NCBI GenBank assembly: GCA_026770025.1
Contig: JAMXDE010000005.1
Span: forward strand, 248,001 to 312,000
Reading direction: 5' to 3'
Length of the DNA: 64,000 bases
From: Craspedostauros australis
Taxonomy: Eukaryota; Bacillariophyta; Bacillariophyceae; Mastogloiales; Achnanthaceae
Below, in pieces: positions 23,042-34,913 of this stretch (position 1 is the first letter of the stretch; every line of letters starts with the position of its first letter). A program made the translations under genes and the position numbers. The notes beneath the pieces are model-generated. The model saw only the letters and a program-made list of their open reading frames with translations. It had not been told where the DNA came from and did no database searches.

Positions 23042-24467
23042 CGTCAATGCGTAGGTATTGGTAGTATCGTCCGTAGAGTGTTCGATGCGCCGAAAGCGGA
23101 CCACCGTGTGCTGTCTGCGGACCACGCAACTGGACGCCAGGGCTGATGAAAACCAAGTCGAGACAGTTGCAGAACACAATGTTGCTTCCTTTTCACAGTC
23201 CCTCCAAAATGTGGGATGCCGTTGGTGTTCGAAGGACTGGATACTGGGAGAGTGGTCGTACAATAGGATTGCAGAGCACAAGTATTACATACACTCAGTG
23301 CTTAGTGTACGATGTAGTCGTATGTCCGAACAGGTATCTCTATGCGAAGAGATCAATCACCCCTCTCTCCTCGTCGAACTCCACCGAAGTCACGGTCGCA
23401 GTTCGTTTTGCAAGAGGCGAATGTCCTCTTTGGGGAACAACCAATCCGTCGTGTGCCACGTTTTGGGTTGTCTCAACGAGAGCGGTTGGGCGCTTTTGTG
23501 CTTTCTCCTCGTTTCTTTCCTCTCTTCGTGTTGTTGTTGTCGCTGTTGTTGCCGCTGTTGTTAGATTTCTTGCTGGTTTTGTTGCTGTTGTTGTCCTTCG
23601 CTCCTCTCTTCTCTCGCTGCTTTTTGCGAGTTCGCGCGTCTTCGCTGTTCGTCGGAGGAAGCAGCCACACACAGCGCTTCCTCTTCGCGTTTCTCCCCAC
23701 GAAAAGACAGGCGTGATCATTTTTCGCGTCCGCGACACGCTCATGGCCACTCCGAAAGGTGCGCTCTCGCTCTCCGTCCGGTCACCTGTTGTGCCCACGC
23801 CCGCAAACAGACAGAAACCAAAACTGCGAAGCACAAACGCCCGGACAAGATGCGTGTGGAACACTTGCTTTGTGACAGGTAGGCCGGACAGCTGTGACAT
23901 TCGTTCGACCATAAGCCCATTCCACGTTTCATCATGGCTGCGACAAGTTCAGATCGTTCTGATTGGCCAACTCACTTCTGCAGAACGGAACAAGAGTGCT
24001 TGAAAATGCATCGCGCTCTCTCGTGTCGTGATAACGACTAAAGTGACTGAATGAAGACAACGGTCGATCGAATCAATGGAGTTGCGCACGGAACGTTATT
24101 TAGACGTTATTGATTCGAAGTTCGAACACCGTTTTTGTTGGGTGATTTGTTTTGGCGATTTTTTCCTTCATCTTTTTCCTGTTGTTCCTGTGTTGCGGTT
24201 GTCATGTTGCTGTTCAACTGTCGTGTTGTTGGTTAACACCAAATCGAATTTGAACAGGACCATCGTCTCCGTCGCTTCCATCGTCAAGTTCCCCTGGAGC
24301 GTCATTCCAACAGAGTAACATCCGTCGACGGCAGCGATAACAATTGAACAACATCTTTGAGAGAATCAGCAGTGCCCGAAGAATCAACGGTACCACTCCA
24401 CCTCGCTTCTCTCCATTCCTTCTCGTAATCAGACTCCAAACCAGATTCCAAATCAGACCAGACCAGC
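23042..24467. other. Divergent upstream region of the HSF gene and the NmrA-like gene
   Basis: 1.43 kb between two start codons. Open frames exist on both strands (23146-24003 + and 23340-23912 -) but are Val/Leu- or Thr/Arg-biased and depend on a TTG/GTT-rich stretch at 23527-23600. I regard them as non-coding. It probably holds long 5' leaders, perhaps with a leader intron. HSE-like GAA/TTC pairs occur, but I do not claim a perfect element. Confidence 0.55.
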
Positions 24468-26142
24468 ATGAAGAAGCAACGCGGCTCGGGCGACGGCTAC
24501 TCGCATGGAAACCGGTACCAGAAGCCATCGTATTACAAGGACGGCAGCCTATCAACTGTGAAATCTGCGTCTTCATCGTACTCGACGCCATCGATGCAGG
24601 TGCCACTTGAGCCATCGACGTACGGCAAAGAATCGTCGAAGGACGGCCATGCGACGGATCCGTCGTTCAATCACGACCACCTGGCATACATGAAGCATCG
24701 CGAATCGTACGGATCGTCCATGGCCTTCTCGCGATCATCCTCTTATGACGATGAGGAGAACATGCACCCGAACGCTGCGCCAGCCAACTCCATGAGAAGC
24801 AAGCTGCCCATGGAGAGACACCAATCGTCGCGAACCAACGGCTCGCGTGGGAGCGCCAAGGGACGATCTCAGCAGAGACAATCGAAATCCAGCTCAAGAG
24901 CAAGGCCAAGCTCTGCTCCGTCGCAACGCAGCGACAAGAAGACCATCGCTCTGTTTGGGGCGTACGGAGTCACGGGAAACTACTTCTTGCATCTGGCGTT
25001 GGACGCAGGATATCACGTGCGAGCGTTAATTGTCCCAGGCATTGACATGGACGATGTCACTGCCGACAATGACCGTTTGACGCTCATCACGGGTGGCCTC
25101 AATGAAGCCTCGAAGGTGTCGCGCGTCGTCAAGGACGCAACCTTCGTGGTATGCATGCTTAACGATTGCCACAGTTCCACCTCAGCGGCATCGGCTGGAC
25201 TGTCCTCAACAATTGCTCATGGCTCCCAGGATGGCGAAAACATCAACTCTGGAAGAAATAAAAGTGGCGGTGGCGGTAACGGCAATGGGAAGCGAACTGA
25301 GGATCTACAAGATGCTACTGGGGAACCAACGAATCCCTCCATCTCGTCTTCGTTGGGAACAAATCCTTCGCTCGACTTGATTCGCCTCATTTATTCCGTG
25401 GCGGGCAAACGCGCTCCTAACTGCCGTGCGCTGCTCTACCAAGCATCCTCCATGTGCCAGGATCAAGCAGGCTCCACCCCGTTGGTGACCAACATCCTCA
25501 AGTCGTTTGATCCTCGCAAGTCCATCCGAAAGGAGAGAAAGAAGGACGATCGGGTGGTGCAGTGGCTGAGAAGGCAGAAGGAGCTGCATGGGAAGTCGGG
25601 AACATCGAGAGCCGATACACTCGGTGGTATGGCGACAAAGCACAATTTCATTCCGTTCATCGTCATGAGACCTGGCAATACCTGGGATCGTCCGTCGCGG
25701 AAGAAGCTGTTTGCGTCCAAATCGGTAAGTGTGAGATTCGTGTGAGCCGCAGAGCGGAGGTCCAACCAAATGCGTCCAACCAAATGCGTCCAACCAAATG
25801 CAGCCATTTCCATCAGCCAGCCAGTGGCCTTGGTGTCCCGATGATCAGCTGCCTCTTCTTGAAGCATTGTAGACATCACGACATACCTCATCACAAATGA
25901 ACTTGCACACGCGCTCCATCTCACCAAACTCAACGTTCACCTCCATCCTCTTTTCCCTTTCTTGCATTCTGCAATACTCCACTATCTCATGCCTGCGTGC
26001 ATGCATGAATGCACTTCGCCATCAACAGTTGCCAGGTCTTTTCCCAATCACAAATACCGACCTCGCTGAGCTCAGCCTCAACGCGCTGAACATGGAACGG
26101 CTGTACAATACTTGCCCATACGTGGTGCAGGACGGCTTCTGA
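24468..26142 (+). CDS. NAD(P)-binding Rossmann-fold protein, NmrA/atypical SDR-like
   Basis: Two exons, 24468-25724 and 26029-26142 (GTAAGT donor, CAG acceptor, phase 0), giving 456 residues. The first 155 residues are Ser/Arg/Gln-rich and disordered-looking. At about 159-187 comes a Rossmann first strand and glycine loop (ALFGAYGVTGNYFL), followed by a strand ending YHVRALIVPG, as in NmrA-like and extended atypical SDR proteins, which bind NAD(P) and often act as redox sensors or reductases. A long Gly/Asn/Ser insert interrupts the domain near 250-290. The C-terminal exon (LPGLFPITNTDLAELSLNAL) looks like the helix that closes this fold. No YxxxK catalytic pair was identified, so an enzyme activity should not be assumed. 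No clear targeting peptide. Confidence 0.78.
25761..25802 (+). repeat. Three 14-bp tandem repeats in an intron
   Basis: Three consecutive copies of TCCAACCAAATGCG (the last ends CA) lie near the 5' end of the NmrA-like gene's intron. Confidence 0.9.
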
Positions 26143-26739
26143 TTCTCGCCGCGCATCATGGCATGCCACAGTAGTAGTCGTACGAGTGCAGGTACTCGCA
26201 CGATCAAGGATGCGCTTTGACGACACGTGTAAACCACAATTTAGCGAAGAATTAGCGGGTTGGAGAACGAAGAGGGAAAAGCACCAAATTGATAGGGTGC
26301 ACATCTCCCAAAGGTAGCCACTGTACGTATGGCACACATCCACAACCACACTCGCAGCAGTGACAGTACATCGAGTACGTAGTATTGTATTGTATTACAG
26401 TAATTCATGTCCTCTCTTTGAAGGCGATGGTACCCTCTCGCGCAAGCACTCGTGTTTCTCCCCCACGTGGCCCGAGTTCGTACTACGGATGGTCCACATT
26501 GATCTCATGAAGGCGACAGAGGGCCTGCACAGTCAAACAAACTTACTCATGCAACCCTTGTTGTCAGCAAATACCAATACAGAGCGTGTCTGCAAGTCTT
26601 GCGCGGAGCAAGGTTTGTGCAAAAGGTGTGGTTTTACTCTAATACCAAACGTTTTGGTTTCTGCTTTGTTCGAGTGTGTGCGAGTATTGTGGAATCCATC
26701 CTCGACCTTTCCGCTGCTACCACCAGTTTCATGGAATAG
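26143..26739. other. Convergent intergenic region, NmrA-like gene and P5A ATPase
   Basis: 597 bp between two stop codons. It contains GTAC-centred repeats near 26170-26205 (AGTAGTCGTACGAGTG, then GGTACTCGCACGA). No gene seen. Confidence 0.6.
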
Positions 26740-29700
26740 TTAGAACTCATCACTTCCAACGCCGGCGCCAGCAACAGCAGCGGTTTTAACCGCATCGCAA
26801 GCATCCCCGATGCACTCAACCACGTCGTCGAGCGCATCCGAAACACCCTCGGTGGCGTTGGTCAGATTCATGGCAAGCTCCTCCTCCATGCGGATGAGCT
26901 CCTCCCAGGCCTCGTCGTTGCCAAGGAAATTGTACATCAGGAACGCAATGACTGCGAATGTTCGTGCCAACGAGAAGACGTCCTTCATTGTGGTTCCCTT
27001 CATGCTAGCGAACAGGATGTGAGGACAGAACAGGAACTTCATCAGCCGATCCAGCGAGAACGTGGCGAACACGTCAAACGCGAGAAGCTTCAGCAGGAAA
27101 TCTCTGAATTCTTCGTCGGGGAATGGGACCAGCTGGAAGTATTTGTTGAGCCCCGGGACGGTCTCGGACGCGAACATGAATGTGAGGATGAATGTGCACA
27201 CCAAACTCCACAGGAGCGGCCGGTTCTCTGTGAGGCCGGTCATGAACGGGCGGCCCTGCAAGTTGACGACGAACACAGTCACCTGCTGGACGTTGCTGAC
27301 GAGGAACACGACGGTGTTCAAGATACCCGGCTTGAATACACCATCAAGATCCACCGCATGATCGGTTGGGAGGTGCAGCTTTGCAGAGTACACGGCATAC
27401 ATCATGGTTGCCAAATGGATGCTGAATTGACCGAGCAGACTGATGAAGAGCGCTGGGTGGAAGATGGATGTCAGCGGACGCACTGGCGACAATCGATCCA
27501 ACGGTTTGGAACGGGAAACGGACATGAAGGAAATGGATCCGAGCATCCCCATGGCCGTCATCTGTGTGTCGCCGTACTTGACACCATCCAGGTACAGCAC
27601 CGATAGCGAGTACGAGCTGATCAAGCATTGCAGCGCCAGGATTTGGTACTGTACGCATGTAGAAGCAACGCAGTGAAGAAACGAGGAGGTATACGCAGAA
27701 GAATGAATCGTTCGAGAGAGACAAAAGGAAGGACACAGGGGATGTAGGATTCACAAAAGGTTAGAACTGAAGAGATTGTCGCCACGGCAGAAGCATACGA
27801 ACACAACCAACTCAACCAACTCAACACGTCGAAAGATGCGTGTCTGCTGCAAACCTGAGTCGGGACATCGTACAATATTGGCATCCTCGCGTGCTTTCAT
27901 CCAGCAGAGAGCAACATTTGAGAACAACACTTGACAACTTACCATTTGGAGGCTTGATACCAACGTGCAACGTCCTTGCCGAACGATGTCCACGCATCCT
28001 CTGATGCTGGGCATTTTGCTCGTGAACGGGGCAGCGATGCTGGCGTCGCCAAGCTTCACCATCGGCAGTTCTCCAGACTCCATGTCCTCGAGTTGGGCGG
28101 CAAGGGCGGTCGCGGATCCCTCCACGCCACGGCTTGCTCCCGCGGCTTTCTTCTTCTTCGTCATCTCCTCGCTCATAACTTGCTGCATGGCCTTGAAGGA
28201 TGCCCATTGCACGCCCTTCGCCTCCAACTCGGCAGTCCTTTCCGCCACCTTTCGCTGCGTCTCCACCACCTCTTCTCTCTGCTTGGTCTTCTTGTCTGCC
28301 TTGGATAGGGTTCCGCCACGCCCGTTCATTGCCTTGCTGGCCTTCTCCATCGTCTTGATCTCGTAAACTCGCAGCCAATCCTCCTTCTCTGTCAGCTCTG
28401 GGTACTTCTCTGGGTTAACCCCGATGGAGCGGACCTTGCCCTTGATGAGGAATACCGGCATATTCTTCATCTGCTGAAGCTCTCGACGGAACTTGGGCGT
28501 CAGCTGGAGCTTCTGCTGTTTCTCTTTCTCCTTCTCCCTCTTGTGCGCTTCGTCATCCGCAGACTTTTCGACGTTCACGTTTCCAAATCCAGAGAGCAAC
28601 GCAACGCCAACATCGGCCTGCTTGAGTGCACCGACATCGTTGGCTCCATCACCGCACATCAAGCAAAGCGATCCGACGGAGTGAAGGCATTCGATCACGG
28701 TTTCCTTCGCATCCGGGGTCATGCGTGCGAACACCTTCACGTAGCCCAGCACCTTCCTGGTCTCCTCATCCTGCTCCAGAGCGAGGCTGAGGCTCTTGCC
28801 TGTCGTGGCAAGGTCATGGGTGACCGAAAGCTTGGGGATTTTGGATGCGTTGTACAGCTCCACCTCGGAGTTATCCGTGTACGATTTCCAGCACAGAGAT
28901 CCCGATTTGTCCGAAACTTCGAGGACGAGGATCGGTTTGAATTGCTTGACCTTCTCCTTCTTTTCATCACCGTTCGCAGTGTTCTTCAGCATGCCCTTCT
29001 CGCTTCTCCTCTGTTCCAACAGCGCCCGCAGCTCCTCGTTCGTCTCCTCGATCGGAGCATCGAGCGTTGCTACCTCAGCGTTCAGGGCTGGGATGATTCC
29101 GACATCCTTGGCAACATGGACCGCCGTGAGGAGAGCATCGCCAGTCACCATCGCAATCGACATGCCTCCTTCCGACAGCTTTGCCAAAACGGCTGCCGTG
29201 TCTTTGCGGACGGGACAGGTGAACGCGATGAAGCCAGAAAATGTCAACGACGCTTCGCAGCTTGCTCTTGTGCTCTTGGCATCTTCGATGTCGTTGCTGG
29301 ATCTCATGGACTTGTACGCAAGTGCAATGACGCGGAACCCCTCCTTCGAAAGCATCGCTGCGGCTTCGTCGTAGTTGGCAGGCTTTTCTGCCAGCAGACG
29401 GCCGATGGCCTCCGGCGATCCCTTTGCGACAGCGTAGTGGTTGCTCAATTGAACATCTCGAACGACGCAGCTCATTCTCTGAAGCTTGGAACTGAAATGG
29501 TGCCTCGCCAGGATTTCCAGCTTAGAGATGTTGGTGCCCTGCAGATTGATCGGCTTACCGGCTGCCTTCTTGCCGGTTTCATCTGCTGGCATGGCGTACC
29601 CAGTTTCTTCCGATAGGCACCATCTCATCGATGTCAGTGCTGCCTGTTCCAATGGATCTCCTGTCGTTTCACCTTCGATATTCACCAACGAATGACAACC

Positions 29701-32227
29701 GGCCAGAACGAGCGCAGCGCTCGCTTGCACCTTCGGCATGGACGTCAAGGTGTCTGCTGCGTTGCCGCTGGCCTCGCCAGTCTCGTTGGCTTTTGCATTC
29801 TTGAGCTCTGACGGGGGAAAGACACCCACAGCAACAAGTTCATCTGTTGTGAGGGTTCCGGTCTTGTCGAAGAGGCATGCATCAAGCTTTCCAGCAATGG
29901 GGACACGGAACGGCTCCGTGCAGAAGATGTGCATTTTCATCAGCGTCATGAGACTGTTGTTGACAGCAAGTGCGGTCTGTACTCGGAGGATGGTAAATGC
30001 GAGTGCGCGTTCGTGTGCGTATGTGTATGTGCGTGTGTACATGTAGGTGTATGTGTGCATACGTGTTGTGGATCGAGAATGAGAAGAGTGCGTGAGATCG
30101 GGTTCGAACGTTTGGTGAGATGAACGTATGGTACGAGTGTGGTACATGTCATCTGCAGGTGGGTGCGATAACAGCATAGCGTTCATGATCGTGTGCGTGG
30201 AATCATGACATCAGTTGCGTGTTCCTGCATCGTCGTGCTACATCAAGCCAGCTCAAAACGAACGCGAGCATACAAAGCGTCGTGAAATCATACTGAAAGA
30301 AAATCGCACACAATCCCAGATTTTGACTCACCTGCATGGGAAGCTCTGGCGGGATGACGCTGGTGATGATGAGGATGCAATGCAACAGCAGCTCGTACTG
30401 GCTTCGGTTCTCGTCGTTGAGTCCATGATACAGGACGTAGGAGGAACTCGCCACGGCGAAGACGAAGAGTAGCAGCAGAAGCAAGCCAGTTTCACGCTCG
30501 TGGCCCTTGACCTTCTCCTGCGAACCTTCGATCATTCGCACGAGCTTTCCTTGTGCGGATGAGAATCCCGTGCGCAGAACGAAGCAGATGCAGCCATTGT
30601 CTGGTGGATTGGGAATGCTGGCGTAGGAGATGCTCTCATCCAGATGCTGGGCGGCAACCTCGGCCACCCCCTTGCACTGGAGCATCTTGGTGCCAGCGTA
30701 GGCGACGCTCATCTTGTGGCGTGTCTTCATCTGAAACTTTTCATCTTGGTCGAGCTCCACGAGACCCTCCTTCATTTGGGGCACGGATTCTCCTGTCAAA
30801 CTGGCCTCGTTGACGACCAAGGAACCCTTGAGCAGGAGCAGATCGGCAGGCACAATGTCTCCACCTTCGTCCTCCACCTTTCCACCGACCTTTCGCTTTG
30901 CCACCTTCGTATCTTTGTCCTTGTCTTTGTCTTTGTTCTTGTCATCGTCCTTTCCTTTTTTGCTGTCGTCGCCAGCCTTGGCGAAGTGCGGCTTGACCCG
31001 GGTGAGACTCATGATGTCGCCCGGCAAGAGATCCGGCGTTTCGCACGGGGTCCAACGACCAAGACGGTAAACGTAAACAGGTCGGGCCTTGTTGCCCATG
31101 CCGCGCAGGGCGCCCAGGCTCTTGATCCTGGAGAAGACGACAGTGGCCTCGAAGGTGAGCACCATGAAGAGCGTGAAGAAACTGTACTGCCAATAGTCAT
31201 CGAGCAACCAGAGACCGACGCAGAAGATCTGGAAGACCGTGAAGGGGCTGAGGAGCTGCTTCTTGTATAGCTCGGAGAACGTGGGTTGCTTGACGCTGAA
31301 CTTGTTGGAACCGTATCTGATCTTTCCAGATTCGAGATGGATGTCCGATTTGAATCCGTCCCAGGTGGCCAGGAAGTCCATGGGGAAGTTGGTGCGGCAG
31401 CGGATCTTTTGCCACGTGGCGGAGTCTGCGTCGTAGGCGTAGCGGCGGCGATGGTATTCGAAGGTCATGCCCAAGGTGGGGAGGTAGTCGAGCGGGATGA
31501 GGACGTGGTAGCCCTTGGCGGGGACGACCCTGGCGTGCGTGGGCATGCTGACCGGCATGTTCTTGATGGATCTGTCCACGTAGTGCCCATCGCTCTTGGC
31601 GGCATGCTTGGCCGATGGCGCGGGCGCATCCTCGTCCAGATCCAGCTCCATGATGTCCTCCGGCAGGTCCACCGCCTCCGCGTCCATCTCCTGGTAGTTG
31701 ATCCATACGTTGAAGCCGACGGACCAGTGCTGCATGAGGAGCACGAGCGCGTGGATGGTCGCGAGAATGCCGAGCATGAGGGACGGCGTGAAGGATGGAG
31801 CGTACTTGGAGGGGACGCGCATCCTCTTGGGCAGGCTGTCGAGGAAGGACTTCTCCTTGTCCTTCTTCTTCTCGGCGGCGAGCTCCTCGATGTCCATGTC
31901 CATCCAGTCCATCCAGCCGAGCTTCTTCGTGCGGCGGTTGGGATCGTTGATGTCCTGGAAGGAGTGCTCCAGCTCCGCGCGCAGGCGCGTGGCTCCCTCC
32001 ATCACCTGGAAGCCCTCGCGGTCCGCCTTCTCCAGGAACTTGCGGTACGGCTCGCCGATGGTCGACAGCACCCAGATGGACTGGTACACGTACAGCGCGA
32101 TGAACACGATGGTGTAGAGGCGGATGCGCCTGTCCTTGCTGCCTGCCGCGAGCTTCGGCTTGTACAGCGACACCTCCTCGATGCGCTTCGAGTCGCACTC
32201 CTTCGGGTGCATCAAGGCGGTCACCAT
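26740..32227 (-). CDS. P5A-type P-type ATPase (ATP13A1/Spf1 family), ER
   Basis: Three exons: 30332-32227, 27943-29976, 26740-27648, all GT-AG and phase 0; 1,612 residues from MVTALMHPKE. P5A ATPases are ER-membrane transmembrane-helix dislocases that remove mistargeted or misinserted proteins. Evidence in order: N-terminal membrane segments, FQIFCVGLWLLDDYW, the actuator TGES (near 475), the P5 signature PPELP at the end of exon 1, CTEPFRVPIAGK, the phosphorylation motif DKTGTLT (near 670), MVTGDALLTA, GDGANDVGALK (near 1073), then the C-terminal membrane domain starting SLSVLYLDGVKYGDTQ. It is roughly 400 residues longer than the human and yeast proteins. Extra length lies in the N-terminal domain and in Lys/Glu/Asp-rich inserts, including a K/D repeat before the actuator and an EKEKEKQQK-type insert after the hinge. 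The start was chosen as the first ATG before recognisable sequence; a frame continues upstream. Confidence 0.94.
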
Positions 32228-32924
32228 CCTGCCTGCTTCTTGCGCTCCCTCCGGTCGTGGCGCTGCCCTTCTTTGCCTTGGCGGACGGTGTTTGCGACCT
32301 TCTCGTTGATATTTGTTGTACGTATGTGCGAGTTGAATAGTGGTATGCCGTCGAAGGTGCCAATGCTTCAAATGGGCACTCTGATGATACTCGAATAAAG
32401 TAGTGTTTGTATCTGTGCAGGTGCGGCGAGCTTGTGGTGGTGGAAGCAATGCCTCTCTGTGCCGGAGTCAATTGAATGACAGTCAAACTTGTGCGAAAGG
32501 GACTGCGTGGCAGCAATGATGATGCTGGAGAGATGGTGAAAGACGCAAGACGCAAGACATCATCATTTTTCTTTGCGCTTCGATCTTTTGTGTTGGCCAT
32601 TTGATCAATTCGATTTAATTTCGGGTGGATGGACAGACAGATGAATGATGCGAACGTCGAAACGAATCCCAACGAACACAGCCGAAGAAATTTCTGTCTC
32701 GCCAAGTTCTTGGCTCTCTTTGCCCTGACACGTCTGCATGGCATCGATCTCGGAACAACAGAGACCTCTTTGGACAGGGATGGTGGTTGTTGCGATGGTT
32801 CAAAGCGAGCGCGAGTGCGAGTGGATACAACTTTGGTTGGGGTTACTACGCGTAGTACGATCGCTGTTACCAATGCTAAGCGGCAACGACTCCTCTTGTG
32901 CGAGGGGGCAGGATTCCGTCTCCG

Positions 32925-32963
<39 letters not shown>

Positions 32964-32975
32964 GACGACGACGAC
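32228..32975. other. Intergenic region upstream of the P5A ATPase gene
   Basis: 748 bp between two minus-strand genes. It holds the P5A promoter, an (AG)15 microsatellite and a short GAC repeat just after the stop of the next gene. Open frames here are repeat-driven or antisense. Confidence 0.6.
32929..32958. repeat. (AG)15 microsatellite
   Basis: About 15 AG units followed by GAC units. On the minus strand this is a CT tract directly 3' of the stop codon of the gene at 32976-34019. Confidence 0.95.
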
Positions 32976-34019
32976 TTATTTGCGTCGGAGATCGACCACG
33001 TCGACGATGTTGGGGAGATCAGTGGATTGCTTCACCAGCCTCTTCATCTCTCTCAGGATCTTTCCAGCATCCGGCAGTTCCGCCACTTCGTCCACCGTGC
33101 ACGAGCAAATGGTGGAATCCGCCGCATCCTGCCCTCGCGATGCTTTCGCAAATGGCATGGGTCGGCCTGCCCTTGCCTCTCTCCTCGCGCTCTCTGGATC
33201 ACGCGGCTCTTTTTCTTGATGGCGGAGGCCTCCACGCACCGCAGTTGCCACTTCTGGCCTGGTTTCGCCCGTCCATGCCTCGGGACAACCGTTGCAGGTA
33301 CCATCCACGACGATGCTTCCTTCGTACACTGAGGTTTGTGCCTCTGACTCAATCAACGTGCGCGCAGCGCTTGGAACGTCGATCAAGTCTCGAGATTCGG
33401 TCTGCGCGCGCAACTTGCGCTGTCTCATGAAACGGGAGGAGTCGTTGCTGGGGTCATTGAAATCCAACGCCAGCGTCGCGCTCTGGACCTCACGCTCCAG
33501 GGCCTTGCAGCTCATGCCTTGCGCCACGATGTTGTGCGCCTCGATAAAAACAGTTTCGAGTTCGGACATCTCCGCCTCAGACATATCCGTCGTGTAGCCT
33601 ACAAGCTCGATGGTCCAGTCGGATTGGAACGGGTCAATCTCACTGCGACATCCCACGTCAATGATCTCCAAGCTCGCCGCGTCGTTCGATCCATCGGCGT
33701 TGTGGCCGTCTCGGTCTTCGTCCTTGCTCTCATTCGGGTCGCCGCCAATGTCGATGCCGTCGTTGGATGGCTCCGAGTCGTCAGACACCGTGAGAGAAGA
33801 ACTCACCTCCTGAATGCGGCGAAGCCAAAAGGGATTCGTGTCGTAGTCGAGGTCATCTTCATCGGCACCGTCCTGCGACAACGAGCTTCCTTCCACAGCG
33901 AAGGAAGGCACGAACTTGCCATTGTCATAGGCATCGTCCCTGTTCCGCAGCAGCTCTCGCGAGTGAGCTGGCAAAAGGATGGCCAGAAGGAGCAACGGAA
34001 GTTGGATGTTGTGCATCAT
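32976..34019 (-). CDS. Secreted acidic protein of unknown function
   Basis: A 347-residue single-exon protein with a clear signal peptide (MMHNIQLPLLLLAILLPAHS). An Asp/Ser-rich stretch (about 45-115) leads to an alternating strand/helix region (DWTIELVGYTTDM, then a helix ending FIEAHNIVAQG), later a VYEGSIVVDGTC strand with a CNGC motif and a CSC motif near the end. No membrane segment follows, so it is probably secreted or vacuolar. The strand-helix-strand order recalls the ectodomains of the membrane proteins at 34914-36965, 39637-42600 and 47346-48656, but sequence similarity is too weak to call homology. The segment around residues 250-290 is Arg/Glu-rich and less protein-like than its surroundings; a small unspliced intron or frameshift there cannot be excluded. 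Confidence 0.72.
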   Translation of the reverse strand: MMHNIQLPLLLLAILLPAHSRELLRNRDDAYDNGKFVPSFAVEGSSLSQDGADEDDLDYDTNPFWLRRIQEVSSSLTVSDDSEPSNDGIDIGGDPNESKDEDRDGHNADGSNDAASLEIIDVGCRSEIDPFQSDWTIELVGYTTDMSEAEMSELETVFIEAHNIVAQGMSCKALEREVQSATLALDFNDPSNDSSRFMRQRKLRAQTESRDLIDVPSAARTLIESEAQTSVYEGSIVVDGTCNGCPEAWTGETRPEVATAVRGGLRHQEKEPRDPESARREARAGRPMPFAKASRGQDAADSTICSCTVDEVAELPDAGKILREMKRLVKQSTDLPNIVDVVDLRRK

Positions 34020-34913
34020 TGTCGTTGAAATGGTACCACTGTGTGTATGTTGTGTTGGCGAGGAGTGCTATTGATTTATGAGCTGACTTTCACTTTCATT
34101 CTAACGTTGACTTTTCTCGGGACACATTGATGCGCATTGTCTTCGCTCTCGCTCTCCGTCACGATTCTGACACCCACACCACGATAGTTGTTGTTTGATG
34201 AAACAAGTTGCGACTTGCCTTTTGGAGTCGCAGCCACATTGCCGTGCGCTCACGCCAAAAAATGGAGTACAGAGCAATTGGAGCAACGAGTGAACCAGAA
34301 TCGCACCAAGGTGAATGCAAAATGCTGTTGACTCACACAACTCCATTCACCATGAGCTGTTTCATGCTTGGGTGTTGGGTGTTGGCATAGTGGAGTGCAC
34401 CATTGGAGTTTCTCCAATGTCGTGAATATGCTCGAACCATACTCATCCCACGAAGTATGGATACACCGTCGCACCTAAATTGCGCAAAGAGTAGATACAC
34501 ATGCATGAGTATGAGTACGCATGAGAGATACTGCGACTCACGGTAGAATCGAAGTGTGGAGGTCGGAACCCATCATGGACCTGCGATTCACTTTATGTGC
34601 ACATTTCTCTATGCACTCCACGGAACAGTTTGTTTGTCCACGATCGTGTGTAAATTAATCATCTAATAGTATAATAATTCAAGAGTTTGTATGGTGTATG
34701 CAAAATTGTGTGTGCGTGTACATGTGCGCTTCGGGAGGAGGATCCCACCAGAGCATAGGTACATAGTATGTGGAGTCGTCGAGATTCGTACTCGGATGGT
34801 ATCGCGTGGTATGGTACCAAGAACTGAACCAAAACCTTTCCATCTCCGCATTTCAGCGTTCGGGACCATCGCCTTGGCATCGACGGATGCTGATGTTGGT
34901 GTGGATAGTGGTT
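34020..34913. other. Intergenic region between two minus-strand genes
   Basis: 894 bp with no gene found. It should contain the promoter of the secreted-protein gene (start at 34019) and the 3' UTR of the membrane-protein gene ending at 34914. An A/T-rich stretch lies near 34655-34690. Confidence 0.6.

Noticed and set aside
23146..24003. 285-codon plus-strand frame between the HSF and NmrA-like genes
   Set aside because: Valine runs come from GTT repeats. No family features, and an opposing 190-codon frame overlaps it.
30080..30115. GGTTCGAAC sequence resembling a tRNA T-loop
   Set aside because: No matching acceptor stem, D-arm or anticodon arm around it. It lies in an intron of the P5A ATPase gene.
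31286..32398. 370-codon plus-strand frame antisense to the P5A ATPase
   Set aside because: His/Val/Leu/Glu-biased mirror of the ATPase coding strand. No independent evidence.
31197..32873. 558-codon minus-strand frame overlapping the P5A ATPase first exon
   Set aside because: It is the shifted frame of the ATPase exon (Arg/His/Gly-rich), whereas the overlapping frame has all P5A motifs.
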